Counted from the stretch's first letter, positions 1 to 6,233 are shown. The stretch: DNA of 8,003 nucleotides from Halobacteriales archaeon (GCA_007118075.1 SKSH01000122.1:1-8003); one strand, 5' to 3'. The notes: generated by a model not told the origin, from the letters alone. Made by a program: numbers and translations.

Positions 1-1063
1 CTGAGATGCCGGTTCGCATCGCAAGTACCACCTCATGCATGAGGGTGGATGCCTCATAGCCGATCGCATGTGCACCGAGTAATTCACCCTCAGGAGACGC
101 CATGATTTTCATCATCCCGTGGTCGAGTTTCATGGCTCGACCCATCGATGAATCGGGGAAGGTCGAGGTCCCGATTTGATACGTGGTGTCGTTCTCGCGG
201 AGTTCGGCTTCGATGGCCCCAACCCCTGCGATCTGAGGCCCGGTGAAGATCACGTGCGGGAGTGCGGAGAGGTCGACCGCACGTCGTTCACTGTGGACTG
301 CGATGGCGATGGTGTGTTGTGTCTCGTAATCGCCCGAATGCTTGAACAGGGCATTTCCTGCTACATCACCCTGCGCCCAGATGTTCTCAGCGGTCGTCTC
401 AAGGTACTCATTCGTCTCGGTGAAGCCATGCTCATCCGTCACGATTGAGGTGGCCTCGAGGTTCAACCGATCCGTGTTCGGTCGACATGCTAGGGAGACT
501 AAGATCTCGTCACCCTCGATCTCGATTGGATTGATTGGACCCTCGGTGTGGGCTCGATACTCACCTGACTCCTCTTCAACCCGTGTCACACGATGCTCGG
601 TGTACACCTCATGGCGGTCGCTGGCGATGTCGGTGAACTGCTGGGCGATCTCGGCGTCTTCCCGTGGCACGAGTGTCTCTTCCATCTCGATGATGACTAC
701 CTCTGCGACCATGGATTGATAGTAGTACCCGAGTTCGACGGCGATATACCCGCCACCGAGGATGATCAGGCGATCTGGCACCGATTCGAGATCGAGTGCT
801 TCAGCGACATCGTTCGCGGACATCGGTCCTTCACCGATGACACAGAGACAGATACCCAATCCTGCCTTCGGTAATCCGAATGCCGAGAGCAACACCTCTC
901 TGATCACAGGGGGATGGATGTCGATATGCGATTCGGTGATCGGTTCCACCGGTTCCCCATGACAGGACATCGGGGGCTTGTCCCGTCCGATGACCAGGAT
1001 GATGGTATCACAATGCACGCATTCGAAGATGGAATACGGACTCTCGATCGCGTCATACCGCAC
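1..1063 (-). CDS. Chimeric ORF: zinc-finger/HTH regulator N-terminus fused to a truncated dihydrolipoyl dehydrogenase-like protein (partial, 3' end outside window)
   Basis: Reading the minus strand gives one open frame of 354 codons that leaves the window at the left edge. Residues 13-42 hold a CVHC and a later SCHGEPVEPI, resembling a small zinc ribbon. Residues 54-90 (VLLSAFGLPKAG, then VIGEGPMSANDVAEAL) resemble the first helices of a haloarchaeal winged-helix regulator. From about residue 94 the sequence is that of a pyridine nucleotide-disulfide oxidoreductase: NAD-binding GGGYIAVELG at 103-112, E126 after the second strand, RPNTD at 194-198, FAD-contacting WAQGDVAGNALFKHSG at 229-244, then the dimerisation domain (FTGPQIAGVG, GYEAS). 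The family's first 160-170 residues, with the FAD GxGxxG and the CxxxxC redox disulfide, are absent, so normal lipoamide dehydrogenase activity is not expected. The start is uncertain: GTG at 1063 is the first usual start codon after an in-frame stop at 1121-1123, and a GGAGG at 1084-1088 lies too far upstream for it. Family assignments are from memory of homologues. Confidence 0.7.
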   Translation of the reverse strand, partial: MRYDAIESPYSIFECVHCDTIILVIGRDKPPMSCHGEPVEPITESHIDIHPPVIREVLLSAFGLPKAGLGICLCVIGEGPMSANDVAEALDLESVPDRLIILGGGYIAVELGYYYQSMVAEVVIIEMEETLVPREDAEIAQQFTDIASDRHEVYTEHRVTRVEEESGEYRAHTEGPINPIEIEGDEILVSLACRPNTDRLNLEATSIVTDEHGFTETNEYLETTAENIWAQGDVAGNALFKHSGDYETQHTIAIAVHSERRAVDLSALPHVIFTGPQIAGVGAIEAELRENDTTYQIGTSTFPDSSMGRAMKLDHGMMKIMASPEGELLGAHAIGYEASTLMHEVVLAMRTGIS

Positions 1064-1138
1064 CCGCTCATCCTGGGATACATCCTCCGAAGGTTCACTT
1101 ATCGTCGATACCCTAACGCATCAGGCGTCACCGAGTGA

Positions 1139-1151
1139 GTTAAGCGTTAAC
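1139..1151. promoter_or_regulatory. Small inverted repeat upstream of the chimeric gene (possible operator)
   Basis: GTTAA-gcg-TTAAC is a perfect 5-bp inverted repeat with a 3-base spacer. It lies 76-88 bases upstream of the proposed GTG start, in the gap between pyrF and the chimeric gene. On the minus strand a TATA-like TTAGGGTATC follows at 1106-1115. It could be a binding site for a regulator, perhaps the ancestral HTH protein itself, but a 10-base palindrome can arise by chance. Confidence 0.2.
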
Positions 1152-1230
1152 CGCCGGGAGCGGGCAACCGCTACTGGGTGTCTGTCAACGTGGGTGGCCG
1201 GTGCTAGTTGCATTCTTTTCTAACTCTATC

Positions 1231-2040
1231 TCACGAATCCGTTGGATTGCCCCTGAACGCGTTCAACCGCCGTTGGAGCCGCTTTGCCTCAGAGCGAGCT
1301 GCCTCAGCGAAGTGCTCACCCTCTCCGGCGAAGATGACACTCCGACTGGCGTTGATGAGGCCGACCCCATCGGCGAGTCCATATGTCACGGCCGCTTCGA
1401 CATCACCTCCCTGTGCCCCAACCCCTGGAACGAGAAACGGCAGGTCGGGTGCGAGTTCTCTGACCCGTTCGAGCTCATCTGGGGTCGTCGCGCCAACCAC
1501 CAGGCCGACGTTGTCGTTGGCATCCCAGACGCTTGCAAGGGTGGCAAGGCGTTCGTAGAGTTTGTCTCCCTCAGCGAGCTCGAGGTCCTGGATGTCCGCA
1601 CCGCCTGGGTTCGAGGTTCGACAGAGGATGAACACCCCCTTGTCGTCCTGCTGGAGGAACGGTTCGAGCGAATCACGGCCGAGGAATGGGTTGACCGTGA
1701 TGGCGTCTGCGTACTCGAGATGTTTGGCGTACGCTCTGGCGGTGTGGCCCACATCACCACGCTTGGCATCGAGGATGACCGGCACCCCCTTCCCCTCGGC
1801 GTAGGCGACCGTCTCAAGCAGCGCATCCCAGCCGGATGAATCCTCATAGAAGGCCACATTCGGTTTGTACGCCGCAACGAACTCGTGGGTAGCATCGATG
1901 ATGCGACGGTTGAATGCCCATCGAGGGAGATCGAACGCAGAGAGATGCTCTGGAAGACGATCAATAGCTGGATCGAGGCCGACACAGAGCACGGAATCAT
2001 GTGTTTCGGTCCGCTCGGCCAATCGCTCGAAGAAGCCCAT
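1231..2040 (-). CDS. pyrF: Orotidine 5'-phosphate decarboxylase
   Basis: Cytoplasmic enzyme that decarboxylates OMP to UMP in the last step of de novo pyrimidine synthesis. The 269-residue protein is a TIM barrel of the longer PyrF subfamily. It shows VGLDP near residue 20, KPN at 59-61, the catalytic DxKxxD signature as LDAKRGD (D91, K93, D96), VNPFLG in the middle of the chain, the phosphate-binding PGVGAQGGD near residue 205, and a late NASRSVIF. All the key residues are present, so it should be active. ATG at 2040 is supported by a TATA-like element about 25 bases upstream, which predicts a leaderless mRNA. It is divergent from the HAD gene. Its stop lies about 170 bases from the start of the chimeric gene, so co-transcription is possible but not evident. 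Confidence 0.96.
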   Translation of the reverse strand: MGFFERLAERTETHDSVLCVGLDPAIDRLPEHLSAFDLPRWAFNRRIIDATHEFVAAYKPNVAFYEDSSGWDALLETVAYAEGKGVPVILDAKRGDVGHTARAYAKHLEYADAITVNPFLGRDSLEPFLQQDDKGVFILCRTSNPGGADIQDLELAEGDKLYERLATLASVWDANDNVGLVVGATTPDELERVRELAPDLPFLVPGVGAQGGDVEAAVTYGLADGVGLINASRSVIFAGEGEHFAEAARSEAKRLQRRLNAFRGNPTDS

Positions 2041-2060
2041 TGGTCAACCCTCGCTCAGAG

Positions 2061-2069
2061 TATCCTAAA
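2061..2069 (-). promoter_or_regulatory. TATA-box region of pyrF
   Basis: On the minus strand TTTAGGATA is centred about 25 bases before the pyrF ATG, the spacing expected for a leaderless haloarchaeal transcript. No Shine-Dalgarno sequence is seen between it and the start. Confidence 0.5.
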
Positions 2070-2199
2070 CAATTGTGAATGTGTGTGGAAACCCCGAGGA
2101 TGAATCCGCTCGTCGTATGAATCGACTATGTTTGTCTGGTGCTAGCGATTCCACCGTCTTGTGTATCATCGGATCACTTCCACCTCCCTTGCCCGCGAG

Positions 2200-2206
2200 T
2201 TTAATG
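2200..2206 (+). promoter_or_regulatory. TATA-box region of the HAD hydrolase gene
   Basis: TTTAATG is centred about 27 bases before the ATG at 2230. The spacing fits a leaderless transcript and argues against the longer reading frame that opens with GTG at 2161, because that start would put the box inside the gene. Confidence 0.5.
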
Positions 2207-2229
2207 CACCGTGGTCCCCTAGTCCAGGC

Positions 2230-2883
2230 ATGAGACCTTCGGCGGTCACCTTCGATCTCGATGATACCCTGGCCGTCGTAGACCGGTCACGAGCCTCACT
2301 GCTTGCAGAGGCGACCACTCGTGTCGGCGCACCACCGATATCACGGTCGGCGTACCTCGAGGCCCACTCGAGCATCTGGTCGAGCGAGACCAGGGAACCG
2401 ATTTTCGACCTACTCCTCGATGATTCGACGGGTATCGATCCCGCCGAACTCGCGAGTGCATACCGAACGGTGATCGGTGAGCATCTATCACCGGTCCCTG
2501 GCGTGGAAGCCATGCTCGATACCATCAGACAAGGGATTCCGGTCGGACTCATCACGAACGGACCGACCGAAGCACAGCTCGATAAGCTGTCACGGTTGGG
2601 GTGGACTGATCGGTTTGATACGGTGATCATCTCCGGTCGGCTTGGGACACCGAAACCGCGTCCCGAACCATTTCTGGCCGCATGCGATCAATTGGGGGTC
2701 GATCGGTCGTCAGTGCTACATGTAGGCGACCATCGTGTACATGACATTCTCGGGGGACGTCGGGTGGGATTCGAGACACTGCATGTGGTCGACGAACTCG
2801 GTGAGACCACATCCGGACCTGCTGTTGCGAGGGATGAACTTGCAACTGTGTTGACCAACCGACTCACACCGGTCCGTCACTAA
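2230..2883 (+). CDS. HAD-superfamily hydrolase (phosphatase-like)
   Basis: A 217-residue soluble haloacid dehalogenase-type phosphohydrolase, similar in layout to phosphoglycolate-phosphatase or YjjG-like haloarchaeal proteins; the substrate cannot be told from sequence. All four HAD motifs are present: motif I FDLDDT (nucleophile D9, acid/base D11), motif II LITNG (T109), motif III lysine K142 in GTPKPRPEPF, and motif IV HVGDHRVHD (D167, D172). A helical cap of the C1 type fits between motifs I and II (about residues 18-88). The ATG start is preferred over the upstream GTG at 2161 because a TATA element sits 27 bases before it and the extra 23 residues look non-coding. The last 20 bases overlap, tail to tail, the 3' end of the 105-residue minus-strand gene. 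Confidence 0.9.
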   Translation: MRPSAVTFDLDDTLAVVDRSRASLLAEATTRVGAPPISRSAYLEAHSSIWSSETREPIFDLLLDDSTGIDPAELASAYRTVIGEHLSPVPGVEAMLDTIRQGIPVGLITNGPTEAQLDKLSRLGWTDRFDTVIISGRLGTPKPRPEPFLAACDQLGVDRSSVLHVGDHRVHDILGGRRVGFETLHVVDELGETTSGPAVARDELATVLTNRLTPVRH

Positions 2884-3181
2884 TTCCGAGCTGTTGGAGC
2901 AGTGCATCCAATGCTGGCTTGATCGATCCACCATCGTCGATACGTATCTGTCGTTCCCCATTGATGCCGATAATTTCGACCGCTGTTTCCTCGACGGACA
3001 ACGTTGCAACTACCTCATCCGATTCGGTGATCTCGTGTGTCGAGCCGATTTCACAGGTGAACCCAGCCGGGTGTTCCAAGCCAGCAACACCGATTGTCTC
3101 GAACGGTCCAAGGTCACGACCGATGAGCTCGGCGAGGAACACCTCTGCAAGCCGTGGACTGCCCATGGCATCAGCGGTCAT
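2864..3181 (-). CDS. Conserved-looking hypothetical protein, 105 residues, coupled to the DUF2240 gene
   Basis: I do not recognise the family. The protein is small and acidic with no signal peptide, membrane segment or cysteine pair (a single Cys). It looks like an alpha/beta fold: an N-terminal helix (about residues 9-22), alternating beta-type stretches in the middle (VVATLSVEETAVEIIGING), and a C-terminal helix (KPALDALLQQLGI). Its ATG overlaps the TGA of the DUF2240 gene in an ATGA junction, so the two are probably translated together and may act together. Its 3' end overlaps the convergent HAD gene by 20 bases. The coupling and haloarchaeal amino-acid bias are the main evidence that it is real. 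Confidence 0.72.
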   Translation of the reverse strand: MTADAMGSPRLAEVFLAELIGRDLGPFETIGVAGLEHPAGFTCEIGSTHEITESDEVVATLSVEETAVEIIGINGERQIRIDDGGSIKPALDALLQQLGISDGPV

Positions 3182-3633
3182 CGATACGTGTTCTCAATGG
3201 ATCGAACGACGGTTTGCGCTTCATCGGATACATCGAGCCCGACACCGTGGCCGAACAACACCGCTGCCGCATCGTTGGTCAGACCGACCTTCGATTGTAG
3301 TCGATTGATCTCGGCGACAGCCCCGCGTTTGTCTATATCGATCTCCCCGACCCGGTCGAGGATCCGCTCGAATGGGGTTGCTGGTTTGAGGATATCCGAC
3401 GGTGGTTCGTATCCCGAGGGGATGGTGATCTCACCGACGGTGAAGGTCGCCGACAGACCATCGCGGTCTCCTTCGAGGTCCCCGGTTTCTAAGGCATGTT
3501 CGACGACTTGGCGGACCTCCTCAGGTGCGAACCAACCACGTTCAAGAGCGAGAGCGGCGACCAGCTCGGTCTCGCTGAGCGACTCCTTTCCGTAATGTTT
3601 GAACCCCGCAGCGAGGACTCGCTTCAGCGACAT
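3178..3633 (-). CDS. DUF2240 family protein
   Basis: A 151-residue protein matching, from memory, the archaeal DUF2240 family, which is common in Halobacteria and has no established biochemical role. Typical features are the N-terminal SLKRVLAAGFKHYGKESLSE stretch, the ALERGWF segment (about 29-35), the ITIPSGYEPP segment (about 69-78), and the C-terminal helices INRLQSKVGLTNDAAAVLFGH. The N-terminal half looks helical and could be winged-helix-like, which is an inference only. I chose ATG at 3633 because homologues begin MSL(R/K)R; the frame stays open to 3807, but that extension is antisense to a tnpB fragment and looks non-coding. A weak ATTACG element lies about 26-31 bases upstream. It ends in an ATGA overlap with the next gene. 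Confidence 0.85.
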   Translation of the reverse strand: MSLKRVLAAGFKHYGKESLSETELVAALALERGWFAPEEVRQVVEHALETGDLEGDRDGLSATFTVGEITIPSGYEPPSDILKPATPFERILDRVGEIDIDKRGAVAEINRLQSKVGLTNDAAAVLFGHGVGLDVSDEAQTVVRSIENTYR

Positions 3634-3678
3634 TACCTTCAGGTTAGAACCAGCCGAGCGTAATGGTTCTGATACTGA

Positions 3679-3873
3679 CTGCGAGCGCATGCCACCGTCT
3701 CTCAGCAGGTGGTCGAATGCGCTCAGCAGGTCGAGACGCTTGTCTTGGTATTGGAGGATCTCCAGGCTATTCGTGAGCACATGGATTACGGCCGGTACAT
3801 GAATCACTACCTACAACAAGACAGCCTGCAGACGGTGAAATCCACCCGCGACGCTCAGAACGATGCGTCTTGA
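3679..3873 (+). pseudogene. tnpB: tnpB remnant (IS200/IS605, IS1341-type), internally deleted
   Basis: The plus strand has a 64-codon open stretch with no plausible start, preceded by several stops. It reads HATVSQQVVECAQQ, then LVLVLEDLQAIREHMDYG and RYMN. This matches the RuvC-II region of haloarchaeal TnpB, the RNA-guided nuclease of IS200/IS605 elements; the Glu of VLEDL (codon at 3754) is the expected catalytic residue. Directly after RYMN the sequence jumps to a short hydrophilic tail ending at TGA 3871-3873, so the zinc finger and RuvC-III aspartate, roughly 100 residues, are missing. The N-terminal 200 or more residues are also gone. A related stretch in another frame (about 3650-3690, RNGSDTDCERM) may be a frameshifted upstream piece. 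Not functional as a nuclease. Confidence 0.72.
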
Positions 3874-3882
3874 AGCCATGAA

Positions 3883-3946
3883 GGGTCGCTCGGACCCGAA
3901 ATCCCATGGTGGGATTCCACGGTCTTCAGGCCGTGGAGGAGGTCAA
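3883..3946 (+). mobile_element. Right end of an IS200/IS605-type element with omega-RNA scaffold hairpins
   Basis: Three hairpins follow one another: GGGTC/GACCC (3883-3897), ATCCCA/TGGGAT (3901-3915) and TCCACGG/CCGTGGA (3916-3937, with two further inner pairs and a TTCA loop). The block ends GGAGGAGGTCAA at 3946. Hairpin tandems ending in this way, just after tnpB, are typical of the right ends of haloarchaeal IS1341-type elements, where the DNA is folded for TnpA and the RNA forms the TnpB guide scaffold. TCAA also matches the right cleavage site known for IS608. No left end or tnpA is visible, so this is a remnant. The element boundary is inferred. Confidence 0.62.
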
Positions 3947-3985
3947 TACGATTGATTCAAGTTGCTAAGTACCTGAAAAAGGGCT

Positions 3986-4363
3986 ATGACGCATCATCAT
4001 GGCCGGTCCGGAACCAAGCGGACCGGTGGTCGCAGACGAGCACATCGGAACAAGCGAAAGCATGAGGCCGGTCGATTCTCAACTGAGACCGAACTCGGCG
4101 ACCCGATCCTTCGGGCGATCGATGTCCGGGGAGGAAACGAGAAAGTTCGAGCGCTCAAGGCCAACACCGCGTCGGTGACTACAGGAGACGGCGAGACGAC
4201 CATGGTCGAGATCCAAGATGTCGTGGAGAATGCAGCCGATCCGAACTATGCACGGCGGAACATCATCACGAAAGGCGCCATCATCGAGACCGAACTCGGT
4301 CGTGCCAGGGTAACCTCCCGTCCGGGACAGGACGGACAGGTCAACGCCATCCTGCAGGAATAA
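3986..4363 (+). CDS. rps8e: 30S ribosomal protein eS8 (S8e)
   Basis: Archaeal/eukaryotic-type small-subunit ribosomal protein, 125 residues, a normal length for archaeal S8e. The N-terminus GRSGTKRTGGRRRAHRNKRK is the basic rRNA-binding region. The family's conserved middle NPNYARRNIITKGAIIET (here DPNYARRNIITKGAIIET) and the C-terminal GRARVTSRPGQDGQVNA are intact. The start fits the family and needs no extension. AAAGGG just upstream could be a weak ribosome-binding site. I see no convincing TATA box at 25-27 bases: GATTCAAG lies near that position and a TAAGTA motif is too close. The end of the IS remnant is 39 bases upstream, so the element adjoins or has reshaped this promoter. Confidence 0.97.
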   Translation: MTHHHGRSGTKRTGGRRRAHRNKRKHEAGRFSTETELGDPILRAIDVRGGNEKVRALKANTASVTTGDGETTMVEIQDVVENAADPNYARRNIITKGAIIETELGRARVTSRPGQDGQVNAILQE

Positions 4364-4453
4364 GCACCTTCTTCGATCCATTCCAGGTTCGATTGATGTA
4401 CAATAGACATCCGACGTCATCATCGATCACTCGGGTGACCGGTCCGGGACGCG

Positions 4454-4990
4454 ATGGTACCCATGACTGATGAGCCACCACGATCCCGTATCAGTGATGA
4501 GCTAGATGTCCCGAGTGAACCACCAGAACCGACAGACGGTTCGCACATCCTCCCGCTTGATGAGCTGCGCTATCCGACCCTGACCTTCGAGGATGGTACC
4601 GTCTCGCCGACGACCGGGATCCAAGTCAGAACCGAACAAGATCGAGTGGGGATCCAGTCACTGCTCAGGGATATCGAGGCGGCGTTGGCTAGTCACGATC
4701 TCTGTGTTGAGGGACCGGACAATCGGGTCATCTTCGGGATCGGTCCCGGTGCAGTATCGATCGAATTTGACCCCGATGCGGACCAATTGGGGACACTCTC
4801 GATACAGATCGACCTCCGGGCGAAGGCATTGACGTACAACGATATCCACACACCACATGTTGGGGCGAGAGGTAGCCGGGGCTTCATCCCACGAGGGATG
4901 TTAACCGGCGAGATCGATCCAGCTGACGCCAGATGTTACAATTGGATCGACGATCCCACTGCCCATCTTGATACTGAGAAATCTGATTGA
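4454..4990 (+). CDS. Hypothetical protein, 178 residues
   Basis: I do not recognise this protein with certainty. It is very acidic and appears soluble, with no signal or membrane segment. The first 60 residues are Pro/Asp/Glu-rich and probably disordered. From about residue 59 (VRTEQDRVGIQSLLRDIEAAL) a helix is followed by strands (VIFGIGPGAVSIEFDPD, GTLSIQIDLRAKAL). This helix-plus-beta pattern is loosely like the small amphi-Trp-type domains common in haloarchaea, a weak comparison. The tail has YNDIHTPHVGARGSRGF. A second ATG at 4463 (MTDEPP) is an equally plausible start. A TATA-like TACAATAG at 4399-4406 would give a short leader. It follows rps8e by 90 bases and converges on the phoU-like gene. 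Confidence 0.72.
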   Translation: MVPMTDEPPRSRISDELDVPSEPPEPTDGSHILPLDELRYPTLTFEDGTVSPTTGIQVRTEQDRVGIQSLLRDIEAALASHDLCVEGPDNRVIFGIGPGAVSIEFDPDADQLGTLSIQIDLRAKALTYNDIHTPHVGARGSRGFIPRGMLTGEIDPADARCYNWIDDPTAHLDTEKSD

Positions 4991-5010
4991 GTCACAATCG
5001 GATTCAGATT
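4980..5010. repeat. Inverted repeat between convergent genes (weak hairpin)
   Basis: AATCTGA at 4980-4986 pairs perfectly with TCAGATT at 5004-5010 across a 17-base loop. It covers the stop codon of the 178-residue gene and lies in the 67-base gap before the convergent phoU-like gene. There is no T-tract on either strand, so a termination role is only a possibility. Confidence 0.2.
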
Positions 5011-5057
5011 ACTAGACGGGTTGGCCAGGTGCTGCGTATGGGTCAGTTTCGAGGTTG

Positions 5058-6053
5058 CTACGGCCTCGGGGCTGCCTTTTGAAGCGCTGTCTCGGCGATG
5101 TTCCCCCCATAGTCTGCACTACGCGAGAGCGAGTCGACGATCAAGCCGAGTGACTGTGCCTCGTGTGGATCAAGTTCTCGGAGGAGCTGGTCGATCTCTC
5201 TGGTGTATTCATCGATCTCCAACACCTTCGCACGGGATTGGTGTGCGAGCTGGCTCGACCGGTCGCTATCGTTCTCCAGGAGTGCCTCGATGGCACCAGA
5301 GACCACCTCGACCACAGCCTCGTGAAACGTCTGCAGGGACTCGATGACTGGCTGGGGAATATCTTCGAGCTTCTTCGAGAGATTACTGATCTTTGCGGCG
5401 TGGTCGCCAATCCGTTCGAGTTGCCTGGCGGTGGAGTGGTAATCGAAACAGTCCTCCCTGGAGATACCGAGGTCTGGTGAAGCGGTTGGAGAACGGAGGG
5501 TGCCACGGAAGATTCTCGAGACGACCAACCAGAGTCTGTCGACATCGTCATCTCGCTCGATTACATCGTTGGCCAGGTCATCGTTGTTCTCGATAACGGC
5601 CGAAAGCGCATCCGCCAGCATCGAATCGGCGATGAGGTGCATTCGTTCGACGGCGTTCGTAACTGAGAGTTCAGATGAATCGAGGAGGTCTTGGATGACG
5701 ACACGGTCGGCGGTCTCCTCGAGCACCTCGACCCCGATGAGGTTCTGTGTCGCAGTTCTGATCGCCTGTCGTTGCGTGGCAGAGATCCGATCGCTCTTCA
5801 GTGTGATGACGTCGAATCCACTAACATACATCGTCATCACCGAGCGGGTGAGATGGTCGCCGGTGAGGTCACTGATGTCCAACTCCCCGTGAGATCGACC
5901 CTCCTCCTGCCTGGTCGTCACCGTCAGTGTCTCGCCGTTATCGACGAAGGACAACGTCGATCCAGCACCGATGCCGTTGCGCATCGCCCACTCTTTCGGG
6001 AGTGAGACGGTGAATGTCGATCCACCGGTGAGCTGGACCTTCCTGGTCTCCAT
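5058..6053 (-). CDS. PhoU-family phosphate uptake regulator with N-terminal AbrB-like domain
   Basis: A 331-residue cytoplasmic protein. Residues 1-48 (ETRKVQLTGGSTFTVSLPKEWA, then IGAGSTLSF) form a SpoVT/AbrB-type swapped-hairpin DNA-binding domain. The rest holds two PhoU helical repeats: EDCFDYHSTARQLERIGDHAAKIS at about 200-223 and the family signature RSADYGGNIAE at 311-321, with acidic clusters such as ERDDDVDRL that could bind metal. Archaeal proteins of this layout are annotated as PhoU-like and thought to regulate Pst phosphate transporters. Divergence from pstSC supports that job here. I chose ATG at 6053 rather than 6092, because a strong TATA element lies 25 bases upstream of it and the extension would be translated from the promoter. 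The stop is TAG. Confidence 0.92.
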   Translation of the reverse strand: METRKVQLTGGSTFTVSLPKEWAMRNGIGAGSTLSFVDNGETLTVTTRQEEGRSHGELDISDLTGDHLTRSVMTMYVSGFDVITLKSDRISATQRQAIRTATQNLIGVEVLEETADRVVIQDLLDSSELSVTNAVERMHLIADSMLADALSAVIENNDDLANDVIERDDDVDRLWLVVSRIFRGTLRSPTASPDLGISREDCFDYHSTARQLERIGDHAAKISNLSKKLEDIPQPVIESLQTFHEAVVEVVSGAIEALLENDSDRSSQLAHQSRAKVLEIDEYTREIDQLLRELDPHEAQSLGLIVDSLSRSADYGGNIAETALQKAAPRP

Positions 6054-6070
6054 ATATGTTCCAAGTAGAC

Positions 6071-6084
6071 AATATATATAAAAA
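6071..6084 (-). promoter_or_regulatory. TATA-box region of the phoU-like gene
   Basis: On the minus strand TTTTTATATATATT is centred about 25 bases before the ATG, so transcription should begin at or next to the start codon. Its end (ATATATATTG, minus strand 6079-6070) is repeated exactly in the palindromic region upstream of pstS, hinting that one regulator could bind both sites. Confidence 0.6.
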
Positions 6085-6193
6085 CTATGCAATCTATGTA
6101 GTTAATTTAATTGGGTGAGAATGGTGTTCCTCGTCGTATAGGACGTACCTACTTAATCCACCATGCCTGTGTCACTGGTGCTCAGGGAATTAC

Positions 6194-6209
6194 TATATAT
6201 TAATATATA
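6194..6209. promoter_or_regulatory. 16-bp AT-only palindrome upstream of pstS (candidate phosphate-response operator)
   Basis: TATATATTAATATATA is a perfect 16-bp palindrome, 52-67 bases before the pstS ATG and just upstream of its TATA element, where an archaeal activator often binds. A further 10-mer, ATATATATTG (6203-6212), overlaps it and recurs in the phoU-like promoter. The role in phosphate control is an inference from position. Confidence 0.42.
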
Positions 6210-6223
6210 TTGCACATAGAAGG

Positions 6224-6233
6224 TTATTTAGTA
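6224..6233 (+). promoter_or_regulatory. TATA-box region of pstS
   Basis: TTATTTAGTA lies 28-37 bases before the pstS ATG, predicting a transcript with a leader of only a few bases. No Shine-Dalgarno sequence is seen before the start. Confidence 0.5.

Noticed and set aside
1201..1839. Long plus-strand reading frame of 212 codons
   Set aside because: It lies wholly antisense to pyrF, whose motifs are unambiguous; the translated product has no recognisable domain and its openness follows from the codon pattern of the true gene.
2101..2200. Possible tRNA or small RNA gene in the pyrF/HAD intergenic region
   Set aside because: No cloverleaf, TTCGA arm or convincing stem-loop was found; the stretch looks like ordinary spacer between two divergent promoters.
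2894..3595. Plus-strand reading frame of 233 codons spanning the DUF2240 operon
   Set aside because: It is antisense to two coupled minus-strand genes, and its product is Ser/Arg-rich and compositionally unlike haloarchaeal proteins.
3634..3807. N-terminal extension of DUF2240 to an ATG at 3807
   Set aside because: The added 58 residues are antisense to the tnpB remnant and absent from the family as I know it; the MSLKR start at 3633 fits.
3883..3937. Hairpin series read as an rps8e transcription attenuator or a CRISPR-like repeat
   Set aside because: The three hairpins have unrelated stems, so they are not a repeat array, and their position after tnpB-like coding and ending in GTCAA fits an IS200/IS605 right end better.
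5141..5551. Overlapping frames inside the phoU-like gene on both strands
   Set aside because: They are shadows of the PhoU coding frame, with Ser/Arg-rich products and no independent start signals.
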